Shown: piece after piece, positions 24,916 through 35,752 of the stretch
Position numbering within the stretch: position 1 is the stretch's first letter
How the letters are laid out: each line of letters begins with the position of its first letter
Notes under the pieces: model-generated
The model's database searches: none
The model's input: the letters and a program-made list of their open reading frames with translations, nothing else
What the model was told of the DNA's origin: nothing
Position numbers and translations under genes: made by a program
Origin: Erigeron canadensis
Lineage: Eukaryota > Streptophyta > Magnoliopsida > Asterales > Asteraceae
Length of the DNA stretch: 64,000 bases
Reading direction: 5' to 3'
Assembly (NCBI RefSeq): GCF_010389155.1
Contig: NC_057769.1
Location: 35,883,548-35,947,547 of the forward strand

Positions 24916-27900
24916 ATGGCTTCTCTCTTTAGTAGAGAAAGAATACTGGGCCATTCAAGAAGAGACTCAACCGGTTCAACCACAATGAACGGAACCCGGT
25001 CCACCACCACCATCACCACCACCGGTTCATCCACTACTAATTCCGGTTCACCGCCACTTCCATCACCATTCACTGACTTAACACCGTCACTAACCGCCAC
25101 TGACCTCCGTGAAACCGCCTACGAGATCTTCGTTGCCGCATGCCGTACTTCAACCGGCAAAGCATTGTCCTACAATTCTCCGGCGATGTCCGGTTCTCCA
25201 GCGGCGTCAGGTTCGCCGGCGGCGTTGTCAGCTTCACCGTCTCAGAGATCGATAACGTCGACGGCGGCGTCGAAGATGAAGAAGGCGTTCGGTCTCCGAT
25301 CTAGCTCGTCTGTCGGTGCCGGAAGTCCTGGCTCAGCTGGATCCGGCGGCGGCGGTGGTTCCGGTGGGAAGGCGGTGAAGAAGGTTATGACTGTTGGTGA
25401 GTTAATTAGGATTCAGATGAAGATTTCTGAAGCTGCTGATTCTAGAATTAGAAGAGCATTGTTGAGAATTTCTGCTGGTCAGGTATTATATATATATATA
25501 ATATATATGTATATATGTGTGTGTGATTAGATTTGGTGATGTAAATGCTTTAAATTTGCAAAATTTGATTAGAAAGTTGTGTAATTTTGATGTTAAATGT
25601 GTATATATATTTTATATTACACATTAGATTATATTAGATATGAAAATTAAAATGTAGTTTTTTTTTTAAAAAAAAAAGGTATAATATTTGGTGGTTTATA
25701 GTGTGTTGAAATTTGACCATTTTTTGTGTAGTGGAATAATGAAAATGAGCGAAAATCCGTTTTCGAATACAAGACTTTTCTCTTGTGAACGATGCTATGT
25801 AGTCAAACGCCTTTGAAGATTGTGGTTTTTGTAGATGTTCAAAACTGAAAGTAATGGAAGTTATATTAATTTACTTCCGTTCAAATTTAATTTACTTAGT
25901 CAACGTAGTACATAGATGAACTATCTTGGATAAGAGGATGAAAGGAGGAAACTTTTTATGGAGAGACTGATAATAATTATAAGTTGTTATTGATGCTTTT
26001 TTGTTGGTTGATTAGATGAAAAGTGGACGAAAGTAATGTGCTTGATATTGATTGTGTTTGCTGACCTCTGTATTTTGGCATGAATAGAAGACTGCCAAGT
26101 TTATTATTATTGCAAATTGTCTCTTTTGATCCTAAAGTCAAATTGTACCGACTTTTGTTATACTCTTGTGTCTTGTATTAAGATATACGGACAATCTATA
26201 TTAGCTAGATGTTCAAACTCAAGTTGTCATATACTATCATGTTTATAATATAGTTTGTAATGTATTAATTGAAAATATATTTATCATGATAATCTATATA
26301 CACTGATAACAGGTTGGGAGACGAGTTGAAATGATGGTTCTTCCATTAGAGCTATTACAGCAGTTTAAATCTTCAGATTTTACCGACCAACAAGAGTATG
26401 ATATGTGGCAGAAGAGAAACTTGAAGATGTTGGAAGCTGGACTTCTTTTACACCCTCATGTGCCACTTGGCAACTCCACGACTGCTTCCCAGAGGCTGCA
26501 AAAAATTATTCATGGTGCATTGGAAAGACCAATTGAAACTGGAAGGAATAACGAGGCAATGCAAGTTTTACGTGGAGCTGTAATGTCACTTGCCAACCGA
26601 TCGAATGATGGGTTGTCAGAATCATGCCATTGGGCAGATGGGGTTCCGTTGAATCTTAGACTCTATGAGATCCTTCTAGAAACATGCTTTGATGCTAATG
26701 ATGAATCGTCTATTATAGATGAAGTTGATGAGGTTATGGAACTCCTTAAGAAAACATGGGGAATACTAGGAATAAACCAAATGTTTCATAACATATGTTT
26801 TTCGTGGGTTTTATTTAATCGTTTTGTTTCAACTGGACAATTAGATAATGATCTGCTGTATGCTGCTGATTGCCAGCTTGTAGAAGTTGCAAAAGATGCA
26901 AAGACAACGAAGGATACTACTTATGCTAAAATCTTGAATTCTACATTGACATCGATATTGGGCTGGGCTGAAAAACGACTTCTTGCATATCATGATACGT
27001 TTGACAAAGGAAATATTAATTCTATGCAGAGTATTGTTTCTTTGGGGGTATCAGCTGCTAAAATTTTGGTTGAAGACATATCTAATGAGTACCGTCGCCG
27101 AAGAAAAAATGAAGTTGATGTGCCTCGAAGTAGGACTGATACATACATTAGGTCATCGCTTCGGACTGCCTTTGCCCAAGTAAGTTGTTTTTGATGCTAT
27201 ATAGCTTAAATGAAGAACTAGAGTAAAATGACTAGAAAACTTTTATATTGGCATTATTGTCCATTTGTCCCTGCACAGTTTTATAATGCAGTGATTGATA
27301 TGGAGTCAAAGAACTATAATGGTCCAGTCAAAAGCTGATTGTTTTGTGAAATGGAATGGGATAAATGGAATGGGTCCATTCAAAACGCCAATACTCCACC
27401 ATATGAATGTTCTGTTCAATAGTTTGATTCAGAAAGTTAGTAATGTGATACGTTTTCTCATATATATGGCTTCACATTTACTAGTTACGAGATCTACTAT
27501 GAATAGTTTTCGTTGTTTATGGTTTGATAGATATCAATAAGTCTGAATCTTGATTGTGATGCAGATAATGGAGAAAGCAGATTCAAGCAGGAGGGCATCA
27601 CGAAACCAGCCAAACCCACTTCCGGTCCTTGCTATTCTTGCGAAAGACGTTGGTGAATTAGCTACCAAAGAAAAGAAAATGTTTAGCCCAATACTCAAAA
27701 GATGGCATCCTCTTGCTGCTGGTGTGGCTGTTGCCACTCTTCATATTTGTTATGGGAATGAATTAAAACAATTTATTTCGGGTATAACCGAGTTGACGCC
27801 AGATGCAGTGCAAGTTTTGAGAGCTGCTGATAAGTTAGAGAAAGACCTTGTTCAGATAGCAGTTGAGGATTCGGTTGATAGTGATGATGGTGGGAAAGCA

Positions 27901-30549
27901 ATCATTCGTGAGATGCCACCTTTTGAAGCTGAAGCTGCAATAGCCAATCTTGTCAAAGGTTGGACCAAGTTGAGATTGGACAGATTGAAGGAGTGGGTAG
28001 ACAGAAATCTTCAACAAGAGGTGGTTCTCATTAGAATTTTGCATTATACCTTCAATATGTCTGCAAATACTGAAATATTGAAATAATATATAGGTATGGA
28101 ATCCACGAGCTAATCAAGAAGGATATGCTCCCTCTGCTATTGAAGTCTTGAGGATTATAGATGAAACTCTGGATGCCTTTTTTCAGTTGCCAATTCCCAT
28201 GCATCCAGCATTGCTTCCTGATTTAATAGTTGGCCTTGATAGATGTCTCCAGTATTACGCAAGTAAAGTGAAGTCAGGTTGCGGTAATGTTCTAATCTCC
28301 ACAATCATTGGCTGAATTTTACATCTTGAAACGTACGCATGAAGGACATGAAATGGTCCATTCCAGAATGAAACTAAAGCTGTGGTTTACGTCTAAAAGA
28401 GTGAAATAAAATCAATAAATAATTTCTCATGGAAAACGATTCTTTTCATTTTGCTAATTTTTATTCCATGGGCAAGGACTCCCTGTTTTTTTAGTTTGTT
28501 TTGTTTATTCCATTTCATCATGGTATGGAATGAAAACAGTCTTTCCCATGGAATTAGAACTACAAAAATGCAAAGAATCACGTTCCTCGAGGGAGGGGGA
28601 ATGGGACGATAACTTAAGAAGATATAACCTGTTTGCTCAATGTGTCTGTTAGTAACCTTCTATATTTAATACTTAAAATATTTTTTTCCCTAAAATGATA
28701 TATCTATTTCTACATCTATATATAGATAAGAAATGCTGTATAATAGTTTTTTGATTTTTAAAAGTGTATGGTAACTCAAATATATAATCGCTTTAATTAA
28801 GGCCACAAATATATTATAAAGTACATAGTAGGCCACCCAAATTAGTATTTGGTTTCATTAATACCAATTTTGGCCAAAATCATGCCAGATGACAAAAATT
28901 CTTTTAAGATATTTGAAAAATGCAAGAAGTTTCCATAACATGTTGAGACCTTTCCAAAGATTATTTCTTTTTGTTGTTAAAACATTAAGGGCATTTACGT
29001 TATCTTCCATTTTCTTTTCAATGCCATAATTGACGTAAATGAAATAAGGTACGTACTTTTCCACTTTGGTGGCCTATATAAAGCAATTTCAATACGTATA
29101 TGGGTGGCTTAGACGTACATTATCCCCTCTCTTGTTGCTTCTCTCTCTTTATTTTTTGAAGCATTTAGTTATTAACTAGAACCCACCTTTTACATTTTGA
29201 ACATATGAAAATCCCATTATTAAATCACAGTTACAATTTACTTCATATTTATTTACGCTAAAATAGTCAAACTGAAAGAACCATGTTCGAACGGACCATC
29301 CTACAAAAATGAAATGGCTCCTAAGTAACCAGTCATTAATATTTTTACTATAACTATATTATGCACAATTAGCAAGACCCATTAACCTTTTTAGAAATGG
29401 ACAACCGGTACAAACTAAAATACTAACGTGGACAATTATTTTTGGGACGAATGTAATGATACCTCCCATTAGCTTGTTCAATCTATTTTATTGTTATTCC
29501 ATTCCATCCAACTATATGTAGCTTTTGTTTTTCTGAAGTATGTAATCTTCAGATTGATGGACATTTCATACGATATCATGAATATTCACTGTTTGCTTAT
29601 TTGATGTACAGGATCAAGAAATACATATATTCCCACTATGCCGGCATTGACCAGGTGTGCAGCGGAGGCAAAGTTTCATGGTGTATTCAAGAAAAAGGAA
29701 AAATCTGCCATCCTACAGAGAAGGAATTCTCAGGTTGCTACAATGAACGGGAATAATAACGCTTTTGGAGTACCACAATTATGTGTACGTATAAATACTT
29801 TGCAACAAATTCGTACAGAGCTCGAAGTTTTAGAGAAAAGAATCATAACCCTTCTGAGAAATTCTGAATCCGCTCATGTTGAAGATTTTTCAAATGGTTT
29901 ATCAAAAAAGTTTGATCTCACCCCGGGTGCGTGTTTGGAAGGCATTCAACAGCTGTGTGAGTCCATGGCTTACAAGATTGTGTTTCAGGATCTTAGCCAT
30001 TCTCTTTGGGATGGTCTTTATGTTGGTGAGCTGTCATCTTCCACAATCGAACCTTTCCTTCAGGACCTAGAACAGAATTTAATGGTTATTGCAGAGACAG
30101 TGCATGAGGTAGTCCGGACACGTTTAGTGGCTGAGATTATGAAAGCATCTTTTGAAGGCTTCTTGTTGGTTTTACTTGCTGGTGGCCCATCACGTTCTTT
30201 TACCCGTCAAGATTGTCAACTTATTGAAGACGACTTTAAGTCCCTTAAGGATCTATTTTGGGCTAACGGTGATGGGTTGCCAATGGATGTAATAAATAAG
30301 TTTTCAACTACAGCAAGAGATGTTCTTCCACTTTTTCGAACTGAAACTGAGACTATTATTGAGCGATTCAGGCGTTTGACTCTAGAGATTTACGGGTCAT
30401 CTGCCAAATCCCGACTCCCATTACCCGCAACTTCAGGTCAGTGGAGCTCATCTGACCCAAACACTCTCTTACGTGTTTTGTGCTATAGAAATGATGACGC
30501 AGCTTCTAGATTCCTAAAGAAAACTTACAATTTGCCTAAGAAACTATGA
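24916..30549 (+). CDS. Plant UNC-13/Munc13-like protein (DUF810 family)
   Basis: The product belongs to the plant DUF810 proteins, relatives of animal Munc13 vesicle-priming factors; the related Arabidopsis PATROL1 helps deliver a proton pump to the plasma membrane. I join five exons: 24916-25482, 26313-27179, 27565-28020, 28094-28283 and 29612-30549. All introns are GT-AG, and the product is 1005 aa. The start at 24916 (MASLFSRERILGHSRRDS) is preferred over an in-frame ATG 30 bases upstream because it matches the family's N-terminus. A Ser/Gly-rich low-complexity stretch fills about residues 15-150. The family core follows in GQVGRRVEMMVLPLELLQQF, QEVWNPRANQEGYAPSA and PIPMHPALLPDL. The MHD2-like segment is near the C-terminus, around AGGPSRSFTRQDC. 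There is no C2 domain. The gene looks intact. Its cargo cannot be inferred from sequence. Confidence 0.92.
28284..29611 (+). other. Intron 4 of the UNC-13-like gene, possible small MITE
   Basis: This 1.33-kb intron is the longest in the gene. Inside it, GGCCACCCAAA (28831) and the inverted TTTGGTGGCC (ending 29074) could be the ends of a roughly 244-bp MITE, with similar GGCCAC/GTGGC words just outside. The inverted ends are short and no target duplication is clear. The intron has no coding content. Confidence 0.35.
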
Positions 30550-32122
30550 TGATCCCTGCATACTTCACCAGGGAATCTGGGTATTTCCTTGAATCTTACC
30601 ATATGATTACTACATAAGTTCACCAGGGAACTAGGGATTTCCATAGATCTTACTGTAGTTCTGTTTGGATTTGTAATGTTGGCTATAAAGTAAGCAGGCT
30701 ACCTTAAAGGTTATGTTTTTGTACAGTTGATCTTCGAGAATCTTTTTGTTAAATCAACCCCACCCAGTCCTCCCTTGTTCTGATTCAGATGGCGGTTTAG
30801 CATGAAGAACTGTTTAGCATAAAGAACTGCTCGAAGTCGAAGATTCGTTATTGTTGCCATCAGAGCGCGGTGTTTATATAAGTTCTTTGGACCTTTTTAC
30901 TTCTGCTTCAAGGCTGCATTTCTTGATTGTTTTCGTTCTGATGGAAAACTTGCTTCTTTTTTGAAAGCCTATTCTCAATGGATGTAATTGGTGCTAAAGA
31001 CTACTGTTGGGAAAGTTGCTCACAACCCAGATTCTGAATTAATGTTAGGTATTTATTTATTGTAATGTATAGTATTATACTCTTTACTGGCAGCGGTTTC
31101 ATTTGCTATATATTAAGATTTTTTTTGTTTGTCAAAAAAGAGTTTGGCTTCTCGTGTGGATGAATATGGTTATCTTTTGTGACAGAGTTTCCAGCTAAAT
31201 ACTTGTCCTACAATCTGATCTATATCTTGAGTGGAGTCATAATAATCTCGGTGATGTAATTGCCGATTTAACTCTAGTGTTAGCATTAATCATTTTATCA
31301 TCATGCTAAATTACGTTTATTCTGCTTGTGAAAGTATACCAAAATTCTACATTAGTATGAATCAGGTTGAATACCAGGATACGTGTCGAGCAGAAGAGTG
31401 TTAATCTTAAAAAGATGGTTTGTGGTAAGTGTCGTACAGAAGAGTGTTGGGTTTAAACTTAGCAATTAAACATCTCGGGATCACCAAGGAGATAGTCTAG
31501 GATATGGTTGGGTGGATATAGTCTAGGAGATGGTCAGTTGGGCCACATACATTAGAGCTAAAGGCTCCGCTTTCCTTGCGTAGCCTAGATAGGAACCCCT
31601 TCGTTTACCTTTTATTCAAGAAGGCTCGAGTTTGTTGCCAATTTGCCATTTTCTAAAACAGATGAAGAGTGGGAAAAAGATGAGCTCCTCTACCTCAAAA
31701 TACTTGAGCTAGAAACTTAGGAACCGGCAAGTTCAAATCAACTTGAAGATCCAAATAGATACGGATTTCACTGGTAAGGTCTTTGAGTTTGTCAGGATCC
31801 ACTTGAGTTCGAGTCTCACTTTCTATATTTGTTTGAGTGGATTAATAATATGAAGTTTTTCGAGAATCCCGGGTTTCATTCCATCTGTTCTTAGAAAAGA
31901 AAAAAGATATGTCTTTCATGCCTTGTAATACTCGTAAAAAATAAAAAGAAAAATACAAACCGCAAGTCTTCAACAATGGACCAGAAAGGATAAAAAGGAG
32001 GAGTAAACATTGGAAAAACTAGACAGAAACTAAAAGTGACATTTGGCTATCAAATCATAAAGAAACTTAGTGACATGAAGTTAGACAACCTGGTTGAAGA
32101 AGTACAACGGTTACAGGACAAC
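30550..32122. other. UNC-13-like 3' UTR, then spacer
   Basis: The first 400 or so bases after the stop are probably 3' UTR. Their sequence, including CACCAGGGAATCTGGG and GAGCGCGGTGTTTATATAAG, is duplicated with the truncated gene tail at 40120-40330. From about 31000 on there is no gene, and no recognised repeat until 32069, where flanking sequence shared by all three membrane-protein copies begins (GACATGAAGYTAGACAACCT). Confidence 0.5.
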
Positions 32123-32226
32123 AAAAATACATCTACATATCATAGCATAGTTACCATGAGCAATTCACTCGAAGAAAAATACATCTACATATCATAGGAT
32201 AGTTACCATGAGCAATTCACTCGAAG
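32123..32226. repeat. 52-bp tandem duplication at the 3' end of copy A
   Basis: The unit AAAAATACATCTACATATCA... is present at 32123 and again at 32175. Each includes TTACCATGAGCAATTCACTC, the sequence encoding the C-terminus. The copies differ by one base (CATAGCATAG vs CATAGGATAG). Copies B and C have one unit only. Confidence 0.85.
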
Positions 32227-34308
32227 AAGTAAGTTGGATTTTGGTTGAAGAAGTACAACGGCTAAGTGTCTGACTATTTGGCAAAGCACGCAACTTATTG
32301 ATATAGGCCATCGAGTCTAAATCTAAATTTGGAAGTTGGCGATCTTCGAGGATCTCAAGAATCTTTTTGGATTTACCAAGAAGCTGAGCAGCAATCTGGA
32401 TACTGTACCTCCTTTTCTCTATTGCATCGTGATGACACTTCATTTTTATGACACGTGGTAAGTTGGTACAGCAAGCACAGAATATATCTGCAATTATTGT
32501 TGATATCCACTCAAAAAGTTCCGCATCATTTGGCCAATTTTCTTGCTTATTGCAGTGGAGTATTATGGTTTGACTGATTCTATACATTGAACTAGAAGCA
32601 ATAAAATTATGAACCGAGTGATTCAGATTTCCTTTTTTGCAGCTCTTAAACTCTATCACATTTTTGACTGCTTCATCACCCAACCATTGAAGAATCTTCT
32701 TTTTTGATTTTGACTTGCTAAACTTCTTTTGAAGATCATGTGTAGCCACTTGTTGTATAACTCAACTTCTGTCCACAAACGTCTAGCTGCTTTTCTCGCA
32801 CCTACCAAGTCAGCATTTTCATTGAGGGTTTCTTCAACAATTTTTACGATTTGGAGTCCTTCTCGCATACTAGCAAGTAATTCTTTGACATGTCTATTTG
32901 AAATGTTAGGAAGTGCAATTGCAATAGTCATTAACGTTACCGCTACTAGGCTCCAACAATTCTGGACTTCTTCAGGATATAGAGGAGGGACTTCATCATT
33001 GTCGAACTTTATTACTCCATTGAATCCTGTAGATTTATCTAGAAGTAGCTTCATAAGATTTCTCGGCTCCTTCTCTGCAGCTACTTTAACAACTTTAGTT
33101 ATAGATTGAAGCATATTTGTCAATATTCTCTCTGAAAGGTTCGCCTCTTCTTCAGCTAGCATAACATACTTGGCATATTTTTCCACCTCTTCTTTACTTA
33201 CGTAGTCATTTTTTGACCCCCATTTAAACCTTTTCAATAATAATTTGCAGAGATACCAACAATAAAAGAATAAGATCAGGAAACATCTAGGAACAAGGCA
33301 AATCATTTTGCATAGTACTGCAGCCACGATCTGTAGTGCAATACAAATGTTCAAAATCATGTTTTTGACCAGATGGAAAACCTTTTTGCAATGGCGCCCT
33401 GGAATATGAGAACGGACGTGGATGCGTTTCCATTGCTGAAGTCTTTCTATCCATTGCTTTTCAACTTTGAACACATTTAGATGGTTCTTGCTCCATTTCT
33501 TAGAAGGCTTGACATAACTGGTAACAGAAAAACATCTAGATATCGGTGCTAAACAGCCTAGTAAGACCCCAACAAATTGCACATACATAATAATCTTGAT
33601 TGACCAATCATAATCGGATGATTCTTCGCGAGGAAAGTATGGATTTATAAACCATGAGATGACATAGATGGCAACATCTAAACATAGAACCCCTAAAGTA
33701 AAAGAAATCTGTGAACAAGCTATCGCAAATTGGGGGTCACCTGTTTCTGCCATCATCCAATGCATTTTAACGTAGTTAACAAGCTCTTCGTAAGAGAAAT
33801 TTATCTCATCATGATTTGAAGTCAATCTGCGCAACTCCTTGTATTGTAGTTCTAAGTTTCTTCTAGATGCTGGAACGGTCAAAGCTACCGAAAATGCCAA
33901 CAGACAAGGTAACACGTTTACACTAACTAAACCACCCACCACCCATATATTAACGAGTACGGTGATTAATAGAATCCCCAAGGCTATGATGTTAATGAGA
34001 AGTTCTTTGTCACCCATAAGCCCTAAAGAAGGAAGGAAATTAGCTACCATGGTGACCAAGAAACAAATGCTGACATCCCTTGCAAAGATGTCATCCTCCG
34101 TGTTTGCACTTAGATCAACTGGCAGCTTCATTGATATGGCAATCAATGTGACGGAAACTGCATTGACTGTGAAAAACCTACATGGAAACCATAGTTTCCC
34201 TATTCTAAAGCCACGGAAAGCATCCGCTGCCATTGCAAGAGTACAGACTAAGGATGCTGCACAAATATACAGCCCCACCCACGGCATGAAATCCATGGGT
34301 TCAATCAT
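32192..34308 (-). pseudogene. Multi-pass membrane protein, copy A (frameshifted)
   Basis: Copy A is a paralogue of the intact copy B. The first frame (34308-32656) begins MIEPMDFMPWVGLYICAA and follows B through the membrane segments and cytosolic domain. The second frame (to 32192) carries the conserved C-terminal part. They are separated by loss of one base near 32738-32742, where B reads GATCAATATGTAG and A reads GATCATGTGTAG. A also lacks seven residues in the fifth membrane region (VVGGLVSVN replaces a longer stretch). Translation would stop after 550 aa with a novel 20-residue tail. A truncated product that keeps all the membrane segments is possible, so pseudogene status is likely but not certain. 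I do not recognise the family's function. Confidence 0.75.
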
Positions 34309-34546
34309 GATGCTTGCAGGTAAATAATCAGAATCCTATGAATATTAAAGTGTTGCAAACATATTTGTTTGATTACAAGTTGCAGAAAGCAGGAATGAAT
34401 AAGTTTGACTTATATTTAGACGCAAATTATTGAACTAATCTTGACTTTAAAGTAAACGCATATATCATGAAATGAAATTCTTGGAAGATTATTTTCTAGA
34501 TGAATAATAGCCACATGAAAACAGGTCCAGGTGTCCTGATTAATTA

Positions 34547-35233
34547 GGCCTGTGCTTATAGGCGTCTCAAAGGGTGCGTCCTTTGACGTGGAGAAGTTGG
34601 ACGTTATTGACAGCTAGTGTCCTCAAGCTTGCGTCCAGCCAAATATTCTCCCACAAGAAGTTGGAAGACGCTTGCGTGTGGGGCCATCGGTGTTTACTTG
34701 TATTTTTCTTTTTCTTCTTTTTTTGCTTTAATACATATATAAACATGGTAGATATATTCATAATATATATATGTGTATGTCTTGTATCTTGTTCTAGTTT
34801 GTGTGTGTGTGAGATTTGCTGGTGAAGTTGCTGAGGAAGACAAAAGGGACAGGTACATATATGTATATCTATATATATATATTATATATATATAATAATG
34901 AATTTTCATTTCTACCCTTATAATATAATATGTTTATGAATTAACTTTTTGAGTTTTAAAAGTTATCAATTTAGCCCCTAAAATTAATTTATTGTTTTTA
35001 TTTTTGTATTCTTTATAATTTGTTAATCCTAATATGTTTTTTAATATTCAAAAACTAGTTTTTTAATTTTATGTTTAGGTAATAGGAAAAAATAAATTAA
35101 TTGATGATGTGAGGAAGAAGTTCGAAGAAGCTTGTCTTATAGACAGTGAGAGTCTTAAGGGAAGTCCTGAGTGATGTAATGCTGACGTGGCAGTCAAGAA
35201 GCTGAGGGTACTCCATCCTTATAAGCACCGGCC
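34547..35233. mobile_element. MITE, Harbinger-like by ends, between copies A and B
   Basis: The termini GGCCTGTGCTTATAGG (34547) and CCTTATAAGCACCGGCC (ending 35233) are inverted repeats, flanked directly by TTA on both sides (34544-34546 and 35234-35236). The equivalent flank of copy B, at about 38268-38285, reads CCTGATTAATATCCAAC without the insert, so an empty site is available for comparison. A 5-bp TTAAT duplication fits nearly as well as TTA. The 687-bp interior is AT-rich and noncoding. Confidence 0.75.
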
Positions 35234-35752
35234 TTAATATCCAACTATCTGATGATATTAGCAAAAATATTTAGATTTAAATGTTACATAAGTTTTCTGA
35301 ATATACACAACTTATGCCATATAAACTTAATTTAACATAAAATTCAGAAGTACCATAATAAATATATATACTTGTTCTTGAACATTAACTTTTCCTTTTT
35401 TTTAATTATTAAAGTTATCTAAGTTGTTCACAGTAATATAAAAATGTTTAATTGTAGAAATAACATGTCCACATTTTATTGAGAAGGCTAAATGAGCTAT
35501 AAAACAGAAATTACATACAAGTAAACTTGACCAAAAGTCAATGCGCACATGCATGAAATGAAATTTCTGGACCCTTTCCTAGCATTAATAACGACTAAAT
35601 ATCCACATTTTGACGCATTCTTGCGGGCACGAATACTTGTCAAATATACTATTCATGTCGTCCATCCAATAAGAAACTTAGTGACATGAAGCTAGACAAC
35701 CTGGTTGAAGAAGTACAACGGTTACAGGACAACAAAAATACATCCATACATA
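35234..35752. other. Spacer between copies A and B (duplicated flank)
   Basis: This is the upstream flank of copy A running into the downstream flank of copy B. It contains the word ACATGTCCACATTTTATTG (about 35465), which also occurs upstream of copy B (about 38511) and at 53416. From about 35683, GACATGAAGCTAGACAACCT marks the start of the shared 3' flank. No gene is present. Confidence 0.6.

Noticed and set aside
32729..34327. Plus-strand open frames of 126 and 162 codons, with similar ones in copies B and C
   Set aside because: They are antisense shadows of the membrane-protein genes and are conserved only because the sense strand is.
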